Both the position numbers and the translations under genes were made by a program. DNA of 18,842 nt, taken from DATAVB01 sp040414495. GTDB lineage: Bacteria > Actinomycetota > Actinomycetes > Mycobacteriales > QHCD01. The stretch is taken from positions 1 to 18,842 of the forward strand of contig JBEDUI010000066.1 of NCBI GenBank assembly GCA_040414495.1. The letters run 5' to 3'. The notes beneath the pieces are model-generated. The model worked only from the letters and a program-made list of their open reading frames with translations. It made no database searches and was not told where the DNA came from. Shown in pieces: positions 7,739-15,460 of the stretch (positions are counted from its first letter, which is position 1; each line of letters begins with the position of its first letter).

Positions 7739-8676
7739 CCCTTGATCGCTCCCACCGTGATGCCCTTCGTGAAATAGCGTTGCGCGAACGGATACGCCAG
7801 CAGGATCGGTACCACCGCGAACATCATTGTGGCCGCCTCGATATTGCGCGGAATCACGTGGTGTCCGTGCACAACCAGATCCTGCAGCGTCGTGGAGTTG
7901 GAGTCCTTGTTGATCAGCAACTGATACAGGACAAGCTGGATCGGCTGCAGCTTCTTGTCCTGCAGATAGATCAACGGCGTCATGAACGAATTCCAGGTGG
8001 ACACCGCGTAGAAGATGCCGATCGTGGCCAGCACCGGCGTCGCCAGTGGGAAATAGATCCGCCACATCACCTGGAACGCATTCGCCCCGTCGATCGACGC
8101 CGACTCCTCCAACTCATCCGGGATCGTCTCCAGGAACGAGCGGGTGATGATGAGCAGAAACGTGCTGATGGCCGTGGGCAGGATCATGACCAGCGGGTTG
8201 TTCACCAAACCGAGCTTGGAATTGACGATATAGCTCGGAATCAGGCCGGCCTCAAAGATCCAGGAGACTACGAACAGCATCATGATCAGGTACCGGCCGG
8301 GCAGGTATTTGCGGGACAGCACGTAACCGGTCATGAACGTCAGGAACACCGCCACCGCCGTTCCGACCACGGTGTAGATGATCGAATTGACCACACCGCG
8401 AACGATGCCCAAGCTGCTGTCGGAAAAGACGTAGCGATACGTCTCGATGTTGATATCACGCGGCCAGACGAATACCCGGCCGGCCGCGACCTGGTTGCCG
8501 TCGCTGAGCGACACGCTCAGCACGTAGACGAACGGGTAAATACACAGCAGCCCGATAATCAGCAGGATCATCCCGTTGACGACGCCGAACGGAGACTGCC
8601 GGCCCATCAGTCGCCGCCAGCCCGCCGCCGGCCGGCGCGATTCCGTCACCGCCATGTCGGCTCCACTCCGGCTCAT
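7735..8676 (-). CDS. Carbohydrate ABC transporter permease (MalG/LplC-like)
   Basis: A 313-residue integral membrane protein of the binding-protein-dependent permease superfamily, with six expected transmembrane helices. The N-terminal cytoplasmic tail (about 30 residues) leads into a first helix ending C-I-Y-P-F-V-Y-V-L. The EAA loop that docks the ATPase is at about 189-214, reading E-L-E-E-S-A-S-I-D-G-A-N-A-F and ending Y-F-P-L-A-T-P. The sequence resembles the LplC/YtcP/YesQ branch, which transports complex oligosaccharides. ATG 8676 shares one base with the stop of the preceding permease (TGATG), and its own stop overlaps the next gene's start, so the genes are translationally coupled. 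No ATP-binding subunit is encoded nearby. Confidence 0.93.
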   Translation of the reverse strand: MSRSGADMAVTESRRPAAGWRRLMGRQSPFGVVNGMILLIIGLLCIYPFVYVLSVSLSDGNQVAAGRVFVWPRDINIETYRYVFSDSSLGIVRGVVNSIIYTVVGTAVAVFLTFMTGYVLSRKYLPGRYLIMMLFVVSWIFEAGLIPSYIVNSKLGLVNNPLVMILPTAISTFLLIITRSFLETIPDELEESASIDGANAFQVMWRIYFPLATPVLATIGIFYAVSTWNSFMTPLIYLQDKKLQPIQLVLYQLLINKDSNSTTLQDLVVHGHHVIPRNIEAATMMFAVVPILLAYPFAQRYFTKGITVGAIKG

Positions 8677-9656
8677 CAGAAGAGCCTCGAATCAGAGAAT
8701 CGCTTCGCAGCCCGGTTAGCCGCCCAGATCATGATCAGCGCGATGATCGCCTGGATGATGCCGACGGCGGCGCCGTAGCTGTAATCGGGGAAACCGTTGG
8801 GCGCGAAGGCCAATCGGTAGACATACGTTTGTACGACGTCGGCCGTGCTGTACACACCCGGGCTGTACATCAGCAGCACCTTCTCCACGTCGACGGAGAG
8901 GATCTGCCCAATGTTCAGGATGAACAGAATGATCATCATGTTGGAAATACCCGGCAGCGTAACGTGGCGCATCTTCTTCCACCGGCCGCCGCCGTCGATC
9001 TCGCACGCCTCGTACAGCGAACTGTCGATCGCCGTCATCGCGGCGATGTAGATTATCGTGCTATATCCGAACGTCTGCCAGACACTCATGGTCACGTACA
9101 GCGGCCGGAACCAGCCCGGATCGGCGAGAAAGAATATCGGCTTGACGCCCATCGAATGCAGCACCTGGTTGACCAACCCGCCCTGCGGCGAGAGCAGGGT
9201 GTAAAAGATGCTCACCAACACGGCCGAGGAGATGAAGTACGGCAGGAAGCTGAGCGTCTGCACAGTCTTGCGCAGGTAACGGTTCCTGACCTCGTTGAGA
9301 AAAACGGCGAACACGATCGGCACGACGAACGTGACCAACATCGTGAACAGCGCCAACAGGAACGTGTTCTTCAGCAGGGTCGGAATGTAATCGTCGTGGA
9401 AGACGCGCGAGAAATTGTGCAGACCAACCCATTCGCTGCCGGTGACGCCTTGGAACGGGCTGTATTTCTGGAAGGCGATGATCAGGCCGAACAGTGGCGC
9501 GTATTTGAACACCACCAGGTGGACCAGACCCGGCAGCAGCATCAGATACAGGATGCCGTTGCGGCGCCAGAACCGGGCCGACCGGATCCCGCGCCGGCGC
9601 GGGGCCGACTTGGTCCTCGGCGGGGCCGTCAGCGTGGCGCTTTCCCCTATTGTCAT
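8676..9656 (-). CDS. Carbohydrate ABC transporter permease (LplB/YesP-like)
   Basis: A 326-residue membrane permease. After a basic cytoplasmic tail, the first helix with Y-L-M-L-L-P-G-L and the following K-Y-A-P-L-F-G-L-I-I-A-F-Q-K-Y are typical of the LplB branch, as is F-L-P-Y-F-I-S-S-A-V-L near 137-147. The EAA loop lies at about 215-240, with Y-E-A-C-E-I-D-G-G-G and L-P-G-I. ATG 9656 was chosen because GAGGGG (complement of 9665-9670) lies eight bases upstream; a GTG three codons earlier falls inside that ribosome-binding site. It follows the solute-binding protein gene by 19 bases and overlaps the next permease by one base. With the LplC-like partner it should form the transmembrane heterodimer of an oligosaccharide importer. 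Confidence 0.93.
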   Translation of the reverse strand: MTIGESATLTAPPRTKSAPRRRGIRSARFWRRNGILYLMLLPGLVHLVVFKYAPLFGLIIAFQKYSPFQGVTGSEWVGLHNFSRVFHDDYIPTLLKNTFLLALFTMLVTFVVPIVFAVFLNEVRNRYLRKTVQTLSFLPYFISSAVLVSIFYTLLSPQGGLVNQVLHSMGVKPIFFLADPGWFRPLYVTMSVWQTFGYSTIIYIAAMTAIDSSLYEACEIDGGGRWKKMRHVTLPGISNMMIILFILNIGQILSVDVEKVLLMYSPGVYSTADVVQTYVYRLAFAPNGFPDYSYGAAVGIIQAIIALIMIWAANRAAKRFSDSRLF

Positions 9657-9675
9657 TCCTGCCACCCCTCGCCGG

Positions 9676-11205
9676 CTACTTGTCCGTCATCGCGTCGTAG
9701 GCCGCCTGGTCGATGGCGGTGATCTTCTTCGCCCCTTTGCCGGTCGCCTGCCGTAAAAAGGCGTCCCACTGGGACATCGGCCGCTTGCCGGTCACGAACG
9801 CCACCACCTGCGCGGCGATGAACGGCTCCAGATCGGCGTCCAGGGCCGCGCGGTCGATGAGCTGCTGCCCGGTGTAACGCAGGATTGGGTAGACCTTCAC
9901 GTACGTCTGGAAATAGTGCTCGGCGAAGGACCGGGTTAGCGCATCGCTCCATTTGTAATACGCGGCATTGTCGACCGGGATCGGAAATCCCAGTCGGTCC
10001 TGGAAGAACGTCCACAGCCGTTGGCCGGGCAGCTGGGCCAGCGCCTTGTTGTACGAGGCGGTGTATTCCTTCTCGCCGTTCACCACCTTGTACGACGTGC
10101 CCTCGACCCCGTAATGAACCAGGGTCTGACCCTCGGGCGTGTGCATGTAGTCCAGGAACTTCATGATCTTGACGGCGCGGTCGGATTTGGCGTTGACGAC
10201 GAACATCCGCCCGGTGTTGTATCGCGGGGAGGCCGCCACCAGGCGTTGCCGGCCGTCGGCTCCGCGAAACGCCGGCAGAACGGCCATCTTATAGTGCGGA
10301 TCGATCTTGGGACCGCCGTTGGAGATGAAGTACGACGGCCGAGTGAAGAAATCGGTGGAGATCGCGCCCTTGCCGTTGAGCATTTTGGTTTGCCAGGTGT
10401 CCTCGGTGGCGGTCCCGGCGACGAATTCCGGATCGATCAGGCCCTCGTGATTGATCTGCCGGTACCACTCGACCATGCTTTTGAAAGCCGGCGAGTAGAT
10501 GTCGTACCCCTGGCCACTGGCGTAGACCCCGTGCACCTGGCCGCTGCTGTCGATGTGGTCCTGCGCGTCAAACGCGTACGCCATATTTAGCAATGCGTCA
10601 CGGCCGGTGAACGGGTAGAAATCCCGCGTCGCGGCGTACGTCTTCTTCAGCTTACGCATCGCCGTGGTCAGTTCGGCGATATCGCGGGGTTGCTCGGTGA
10701 TCCCGGCCTTGGCGAACATGTCGGCCCGGTAGAACGTGATCGACGAGATCTTCGGGTATTCGCCGATGATGCCGTAGATCGTGCCGTCCGGATTGGTGAT
10801 CAGCGACTTGTAGTCCGGGTTCGCGTCGATGTATTTCTGCATGTTCGGCGCGTATTTCCTGATCAGCGGCGCCAGGTCGAGAAAAGCGCCCTGCTCGCCG
10901 TAAACCGCGACCTGTGCCTGCTCGGCGATCGCCGCGTCCTTGACGTCGTGGGCGGCCAGGGTCAGGTCGAACTTCTGGTAATAGCTGCCGCTGGGCCCGC
11001 CATCGACGAACTTCACCGGTGTACCGGTCCGGTCCTGCAACGCGTACAGCCAACTGGAATCGTGTAGCCATTGCACATATCCGTCGGCCAGCAAATACGC
11101 GAATCCCGGCCCGGAGGTCGGGCGGGACTGGAAAACACAGCCGGCCAGCATCGACAGTGCCCCCAGACCCAGGGTGCGGCGGCCGAAAACCAGTGGCTTA
11201 TCCAT
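9676..11205 (-). CDS. ABC transporter extracellular solute-binding lipoprotein (LplA-like)
   Basis: A 509-residue solute receptor. The N-terminus has a lipoprotein signal: basic F-G-R-R-T-L-G at 7-13, a short hydrophobic stretch, and a lipobox L-A-G-C with C23 as the lipidated cysteine. The paired arginines make Tat export possible. The large size and the segments D-G-T-I-Y-G-I-I-G-E-Y and Y-R-A-D-M-F fit the LplA/YtcQ branch of family 1 solute-binding proteins, which bind oligosaccharides or glycosides. ATG 11205 has AAAGGA upstream (about 11213-11218) at good spacing; an upstream open extension to 11400 lacks signal-peptide character and is not used. It is the first gene of the operon continuing with two permeases, the beta-propeller protein and YesL. 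The ligand is unknown. Confidence 0.92.
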   Translation of the reverse strand: MDKPLVFGRRTLGLGALSMLAGCVFQSRPTSGPGFAYLLADGYVQWLHDSSWLYALQDRTGTPVKFVDGGPSGSYYQKFDLTLAAHDVKDAAIAEQAQVAVYGEQGAFLDLAPLIRKYAPNMQKYIDANPDYKSLITNPDGTIYGIIGEYPKISSITFYRADMFAKAGITEQPRDIAELTTAMRKLKKTYAATRDFYPFTGRDALLNMAYAFDAQDHIDSSGQVHGVYASGQGYDIYSPAFKSMVEWYRQINHEGLIDPEFVAGTATEDTWQTKMLNGKGAISTDFFTRPSYFISNGGPKIDPHYKMAVLPAFRGADGRQRLVAASPRYNTGRMFVVNAKSDRAVKIMKFLDYMHTPEGQTLVHYGVEGTSYKVVNGEKEYTASYNKALAQLPGQRLWTFFQDRLGFPIPVDNAAYYKWSDALTRSFAEHYFQTYVKVYPILRYTGQQLIDRAALDADLEPFIAAQVVAFVTGKRPMSQWDAFLRQATGKGAKKITAIDQAAYDAMTDK

Positions 11206-11445
11206 CGGCTGTCCTTTGCACTCGAACGACGAGCGGCATGAGCTTCGGCGGGTGATCCAACTCGGATTTAGGCGGAGCGCCGGCCGGATGATCGCCGGCC
11301 GGTGGGGGTGCTGAGCGGTGCCGCAACGGTAGTACAGGCCTCGACAAATATCTAGCAGTCTGCGCAGGTTTCTTTTCCGAAGCTGCGCGAACCGCGCCAC
11401 GAACCACGCAGGACCGACGGCGTAGTGCGTAGACCGCGCGATACG
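11206..11445 (-). promoter_or_regulatory. Leader/promoter region of the sugar-uptake operon with strong hairpin
   Basis: This 240-base gap separates the aldolase stop from the solute-binding protein start, both on the minus strand. It contains a perfect 8-bp inverted repeat CCGGCCGG-N7-CCGGCCGG (11280-11287 with 11295-11302), which lacks a following T-run in the direction of transcription. It also has a palindrome CTGCGCAG at 11360-11367, with CTGCGC repeated at 11383-11388. The hairpin lies 75-97 bases before the start codon, so it could be a leader structure, or the end of the aldolase transcript. No certain -10/-35 pair was found. No gene is seen. Confidence 0.4.
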
Positions 11446-12201
11446 TTAGCGAACGCAACCAAGGTGGGCACGCGCCGCGGCCTCCATGTGCACCAGATCC
11501 GAGGCGATGCTGGCCAACGTGAAACCCTGCTCGAAACGGAGCCGGGCGGTGTCCCCGTCCGGAGTATGAATTCCTGCCGCAATACCGGCATTGGCCGCCG
11601 CCCTCTCGATCCTTTTCAGCGCGTCGGCGAATTCCGTCGCCTTGGCCGGGTCACCGGGAAACTCCGCCCCGAGCGCCAGCGACAGATCACTCGGGCCTAC
11701 GTAAATGCCATCCAGACCGGGCGTCGCGCATATTGACTCCACATTGTCCAAACCGGACGCCGTCTCAATCATGGCCAACACGACCGTATCCCGATTGGCC
11801 TGCGCCGGACGCGGACCGATGCGTAAACCGGAGCGCATCGGCCCGTACGAACGAACTCCGTGCGGTGCATAACGCGCCGCCGCGACGGCCGCGGCCGCCT
11901 GCTCGGCCGTGTCGACCAACGGCACGATCACGGCGCTGGCACCGGCGTCCAAGGCCCGCCCAATCGGTGTCGGGTGGTTGGCCTCAACGCGGACAACACC
12001 GATACAGCCGCCGGCGTCGATCGCCATCAACCCGTGCAGCACACCGGAATACCCCAGCAACCCGTGTTGGGCATCCAATGCCACATAGTCATAGCCGATC
12101 CGGGCCAGCCGTTCGGTGGCCACCGGCGCGTCCAGAACGGCCCAATACCCGACCGTCTGCTCGCGAGCCCGGACCCGGGCGGCGAATTCCGTAGCGTTCA
12201 T
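11446..12201 (-). CDS. HpcH/HpaI-type class II 2-keto-acid aldolase
   Basis: A 251-residue aldolase of the HpaI/KDR-aldolase family (TIM barrel, phosphoenolpyruvate/pyruvate superfamily). The residues known in HpaI are all present at matching places: D43 and catalytic H46 in A-L-D-A-Q-H-G, pyruvate-binding R71 in V-V-R-V-E, metal ligand E146 in A-M-I-E-T, and metal ligand D172 in Y-V-G-P-S-D-L-S-L. The family cleaves 4-hydroxy-2-keto acids to pyruvate and an aldehyde; relatives act on 2-keto-3-deoxy-L-rhamnonate, 2-keto-3-deoxyglucarate or 4-hydroxy-2-ketoheptanedioate. Which substrate applies cannot be read from sequence. ATG 12201 has AAGGA five bases upstream. It follows the aldo/keto reductase gene by nine bases, so the two are one operon, fitting oxidation or reduction of a sugar followed by cleavage. 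Confidence 0.9.
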   Translation of the reverse strand: MNATEFAARVRAREQTVGYWAVLDAPVATERLARIGYDYVALDAQHGLLGYSGVLHGLMAIDAGGCIGVVRVEANHPTPIGRALDAGASAVIVPLVDTAEQAAAAVAAARYAPHGVRSYGPMRSGLRIGPRPAQANRDTVVLAMIETASGLDNVESICATPGLDGIYVGPSDLSLALGAEFPGDPAKATEFADALKRIERAAANAGIAAGIHTPDGDTARLRFEQGFTLASIASDLVHMEAAARAHLGCVR

Positions 12202-12210
12202 GACAATCCT

Positions 12211-13191
12211 TCATCGGTTGTAGGCGGGCATGACGCCAAGCAACGAAACGGTCTGGCGATCGCAGGCATCGACAACGTCGTTCGGCAACGGTCCGGCCGC
12301 GACCGCCTTGATATTCGCCTGCAGATGCTGCGCCGACGAGCCACCGAGCAGCACCACGCCGGTCGCCGGTTTGCTGATCAGCCAGCGCAACGCCAATTCG
12401 ACGATTCCGATCCCGGCCTGATCGGCCACATCGGACAGTCGGCCAATTGCGTCGAACAACGGCCGCTGCCAATACCGCTGCCGGTACATAGTGGCCAGTC
12501 GCGAATCGCCGAAGCGGCCGGATTCGGGTTGGTCGCTGTAGCGATGCCGACCGGTCAACAGGCCACCGGCGAGCGGGTTGTAGACCACGGTCACGATCCC
12601 GGCCGTGGCGGCGTATTCGGCGTATTCGTCCTCGACGCGCCGGGCCAGCAGGTTGTAGAGCTGCTGGGCCACCACCGGTCGCGGTGCCCCTAGTTCATCG
12701 GCCAACCGGGTCAATTCGGAAATCTGCCAGGCGGCGAAATTCGAGGTGCCCCAGGCCCGGATCTTGCCCGCCTTGGCGAATTCGGCCACCGTGGCCACGG
12801 TGTCGGCCATGGGCGTGGCCCGGTCCGGCTGGTGCAGGTAGAACACGTCGATCACATCGGTGCCGAGCCGGCGCAGGCTCCCCTCGAGACAACCCCGCAA
12901 CGCGCGCGCCGATAGCGGCGGATCGGCACCGCCGTCCGGATGGGGAATCCCGGCCTTGGTCGCCAGTACGATGTCGTCCCGCCGCCCGGCCAGTACGCGG
13001 CCAAGAATGCGCTCGCTCTCACCACCGGCATACCCGTTCGCGGTGTCGATGGTGGTGATGCCGGCCGCCAGGGCGGCCTCGATCATGACCCGCGCCAGGT
13101 CAGGCGCAACCGTGTCGCCGAAGGTCATCGTGCCCAGGGCCGTGCCGGTCAAGGGCACCGGGACATCGGTCAGCTGGGGCCGTGTGATCAT
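12211..13191 (-). CDS. Aldo/keto reductase (NADP-dependent oxidoreductase)
   Basis: A 326-residue TIM-barrel oxidoreductase. The catalytic tetrad of the family is complete: D49 and Y54 (in T-I-D-T-A-N-G-Y), K79 (A-T-K-A-G) and H120 (Y-L-H-Q-P-D). The cofactor-binding C-terminal segment is represented by G-V-V-L-L-G-G-S-S. The sequence is closest in style to the subfamily of soluble sugar/aldehyde reductases and L-glyceraldehyde/sugar dehydrogenases that accompany carbohydrate loci. ATG 13191 has GAGGAG five bases upstream. It leads a two-gene operon with the HpaI-type aldolase and is divergent from the DeoR-type regulator, which is its probable repressor. Redox interconversion of a sugar or sugar aldehyde released by the neighbouring hydrolases is inferred from context only. 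Confidence 0.92.
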   Translation of the reverse strand: MITRPQLTDVPVPLTGTALGTMTFGDTVAPDLARVMIEAALAAGITTIDTANGYAGGESERILGRVLAGRRDDIVLATKAGIPHPDGGADPPLSARALRGCLEGSLRRLGTDVIDVFYLHQPDRATPMADTVATVAEFAKAGKIRAWGTSNFAAWQISELTRLADELGAPRPVVAQQLYNLLARRVEDEYAEYAATAGIVTVVYNPLAGGLLTGRHRYSDQPESGRFGDSRLATMYRQRYWQRPLFDAIGRLSDVADQAGIGIVELALRWLISKPATGVVLLGGSSAQHLQANIKAVAAGPLPNDVVDACDRQTVSLLGVMPAYNR

Positions 13192-13404
13192 TCGGTCTCC
13201 TCACGGTGCAGTGCGCGAACTGCGCGGGAACCTTATCTGATGTTGCGTGTTTTGCGCCATGACGAATCGAGATGATGCTCGATCGGAATAGTTATTCGTA
13301 ACATTCAGTACCTATCGGACTCCCGTACGACGTCCACGGAGTCAGGCACGCGCAGCCGTAGCATGATCAGACTGCATCCGCCGGCACAAGAAGGGCTCGA
13401 CGCC
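13192..13404. promoter_or_regulatory. Divergent regulatory region with inverted repeats (candidate DeoR operator)
   Basis: The 213-base spacer is AT-richer than its surroundings. It contains ATCGAG-N6-CTCGAT (13266-13283) and, three bases on, GAATA-GT-TATTC (13286-13297). Both are good inverted repeats in the place where a DeoR-type repressor would bind to control the reductase/aldolase operon and itself. The promoter elements themselves were not identified. Confidence 0.4.
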
Positions 13405-14193
13405 GTGGCATCCAGCACGCGCAAGCGCCGCGAGGAAATCCTCCGGCTGGCCAATTCGACCGGACTGGCCAGCGTCGAGCAGCTGTCGGCGCAGTTCGGC
13501 GTCACGTCCTCCACGATCCGGCGCGATCTGGCCCAGCTGACCGCGGCCGGCCAATTGGCCCGTACGTACGGCGGTGCGATCGCCATTTCCGCCCACGCCG
13601 AGGCGTCGCTGAAACAGCGCTCCGGCGAGGCGTTCGACGCCAAACGTGGGCTGGCGCTGTGGGCGGCCACGCAGGTGACGCCGGGGGAAACGGTGCTGCT
13701 GGACGCCGGCTCGACGGTTGGCGCGTTGGCCCACGAGCTGCGCCAGACCAGCAACCTGACCGTGGTTACACCGAGCCTGACCGTCCTGGCCGAGCTGGCC
13801 AATATCGACGATATTCGCGTGGAGTGCCTCGGTGGAACGCTGCGCCCGCTCAGCCAGGGTTTCGTCGGGCCGCTGGCAGAAATCGCGTTGGAACGGCTGA
13901 CCTTCGATCGCGCTTTTCTCGGCGCGGACAGCGTGACGGCCGACAACGGCATCTGCGAAGCCGATCTGGAACAGTCGCGGCTGAAAGAATTGGTGATGCG
14001 GCGTTCGGAGGCCGTGTACGTGATGGCCCACGCCGACAAGCTCGGCCGGCGGCCGTTCCATACGTGGACCATGCCGCCGCGGCCGTGGACCCTGATCACC
14101 GACGCCGGCGCGAGCGCCGAACAACTCGCTCTGTTTGCGGCGGCGGGAATCGACGTCGTCGTGGTGGACCGCGACGGCGTACCGGTGCAGTAA
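13405..14193 (+). CDS. DeoR/GlpR-family transcriptional regulator
   Basis: A 262-residue repressor-type protein. Residues 5-57 form the DeoR winged helix: R-K-R-R-E-E-I-L, then S-S-T-I-R-R-D-L-A-Q-L at 35-45 as recognition helix, and R-T-Y-G-G-A as the wing. Residues about 75-250 are the DeoRC sensor domain, an isomerase-like fold, with L-D-A-G-S-T, C-L-G-G-T-L-R, D-R-A-F-L-G-A-D and a late A-D-K; it normally binds a phosphorylated sugar. GTG 13405 is preferred because GAAGGG ends nine bases before it; an in-frame ATG at 13363 has no ribosome-binding site. It is divergent from the reductase/aldolase operon and is the only carbohydrate-type regulator in the window, so it may control the whole sugar locus. 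Confidence 0.92.
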   Translation: MASSTRKRREEILRLANSTGLASVEQLSAQFGVTSSTIRRDLAQLTAAGQLARTYGGAIAISAHAEASLKQRSGEAFDAKRGLALWAATQVTPGETVLLDAGSTVGALAHELRQTSNLTVVTPSLTVLAELANIDDIRVECLGGTLRPLSQGFVGPLAEIALERLTFDRAFLGADSVTADNGICEADLEQSRLKELVMRRSEAVYVMAHADKLGRRPFHTWTMPPRPWTLITDAGASAEQLALFAAAGIDVVVVDRDGVPVQ

Positions 14194-14292
14194 ATAACTC
14201 TTGCCAGTCGTGCGCCAATGGTGCATTGTTCTGGCGGGGCCCCTGGAGGCCCTCCCTGGATAGCGATCCGACGCGACCGGGAGGGCGAGTTC

Positions 14293-15171
14293 ATGCCACC
14301 AATTGACGTATCCAACGCCACGCAGCTCATCAATCAACTGCGTGAACAGACCGGGCAGTGGTTCGAATTTGTCGCCATGCCAACGCTCGGCGCGACCGAT
14401 GGCGCCGCCTTTATTCACTGGCCGGACGGGCGCCCGGGTGTCCTCAGTTGCAGTAACAGATCACGGGCCGAATTGGAACGCATCGGCGATATTCTTCAAC
14501 TGCTGCGTACCCGCGGCATTCCGGCGCCACATTATGACCTCATCGTCGAACTGCCCGACACAACGGTGATCGTGCAGGAACGTCTGCCCGGCGAGCCGAC
14601 ACCCAGGCATATCGATTATCCGATGATGGCGGCAATACTCAGCATGACCGACTCATTCAAGGGCGTGCTCGCCGATCAACCGGACGTACCGGCCTTCGAA
14701 CTCGTACTGCACGGACCGCGAACCGCCTCGCTGGCAGCGTATGACGACCGTAGCCGGCGGCTGCTCGAGTGGATCCGGTCAATCGACGCCCGCACGCCGC
14801 AAATGACCGGCGATGACCTGATCCACTGCGACTACCACCGCGACAATATTCTCTTCGACGAGAATGGCACGTTGACCGGAATTGTCGACTGGCACGACGC
14901 CCGCAACCTGCGACGCGGTGATCGCCGCTATCAGGCAGTGCATTTGGCGTTCGATTTCGCGTGGGCGCTGGCGCGGGACTGGAATGTCATCGATCCCGCG
15001 GCGATGCGGCTACTCGACCGGGCAATTGCCGCAATTGATCCGGAGCTCGTGGATGCCTACTGGGCGAACGATGCTTTGCGGATGGTCGACATGCTGCTGT
15101 CCCGCGAGTGGTACGACAGCGCCGACGCCATCATCGATTTCGCCCTCACCCGCGTATCCCAATTCGATTAG
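14293..15171 (+). CDS. Aminoglycoside-phosphotransferase-fold kinase (APH family)
   Basis: A 292-residue protein with the APH/choline-kinase fold. The Brenner-type catalytic loop is H178-C-D180-Y-H-R-D-N185, where most relatives have H-G-D-x-x-x-x-N; the metal-binding loop is I-V-D199-W-H-D. The N-lobe is less typical. Such enzymes phosphorylate hydroxyls of small molecules (sugars, aminoglycosides, homoserine, choline), so antibiotic resistance should not be assumed. ATG 14293 is fixed by GGAGGG at 14280-14285, seven bases upstream. It lies 99 bases after the DeoR gene on the same strand. That gap contains GGGGCCCC (14236-14243) and GGAGG-C-CCTCC (14245-14255) palindromes, so it may have its own signals. 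A sugar-kinase role in the locus is possible but unproven. Confidence 0.82.
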   Translation: MPPIDVSNATQLINQLREQTGQWFEFVAMPTLGATDGAAFIHWPDGRPGVLSCSNRSRAELERIGDILQLLRTRGIPAPHYDLIVELPDTTVIVQERLPGEPTPRHIDYPMMAAILSMTDSFKGVLADQPDVPAFELVLHGPRTASLAAYDDRSRRLLEWIRSIDARTPQMTGDDLIHCDYHRDNILFDENGTLTGIVDWHDARNLRRGDRRYQAVHLAFDFAWALARDWNVIDPAAMRLLDRAIAAIDPELVDAYWANDALRMVDMLLSREWYDSADAIIDFALTRVSQFD

Positions 15172-15460
15172 ATGGGCCGTCGTCAAGAAGGAGCGAGGCG
15201 GGCGCCGGTGCGAGACGTACTCGACGGCATCAGGGTCGGTGTCGGACTCGAATGCCGCGGCATCGAGATCATTCTTGGTGCGAAGCTCGGCAAGCTCCTG
15301 CTCGGATTTGGCGATCATGACCTCCCATAGCCTCCGCAAGGGACGCGATTCTCATAGCCAGCGTAGCCAATGTCCTGTCGAGTCGCCGTCAAATGTGCCG
15401 CCTCGTACCATTCGGCGACCCTATGCGGCAGCGCTGATCGCGTGCGTACAAACTGGAGGC
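15172..15460. other. Intergenic stretch with a possible small minus-strand ORF or gene remnant
   Basis: No certain gene. On the minus strand an ATG at 15318 opens a frame whose first ~49 codons (M-I-A-K-S-E-Q-E-L-A-E-L-R and an acidic D-T-D-P-D-A-V-E-Y) have normal GC-rich codon choice and a GGAGG nearby (15321-15325, only two bases from the ATG). The frame then continues antisense into the phosphotransferase gene to 15010, which is unlikely for a real protein. It may be a gene remnant or chance. The stretch also must carry the promoter of the downstream three-gene unit; a TACAAA at 15447-15452 is the only -10-like sequence I see near the GTG start. Confidence 0.25.

Noticed and set aside
11446..13191. 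Naming the aldolase/reductase pair as an L-rhamnose non-phosphorylative pathway
   Set aside because: Family similarity does not separate rhamnonate, glucarate and hydroxy-ketoheptanedioate aldolases, and the dehydratase and lactonase expected for that pathway are absent.
13305..14418. Long minus-strand frames antisense to the DeoR gene
   Set aside because: Ser/Arg-rich shadows of a gene with clear DeoR helix-turn-helix and sensor motifs.
14293..15171. Antibiotic-resistance aminoglycoside phosphotransferase
   Set aside because: The APH fold covers many small-molecule kinases; there is no match to a specific resistance subfamily that I can recognise.
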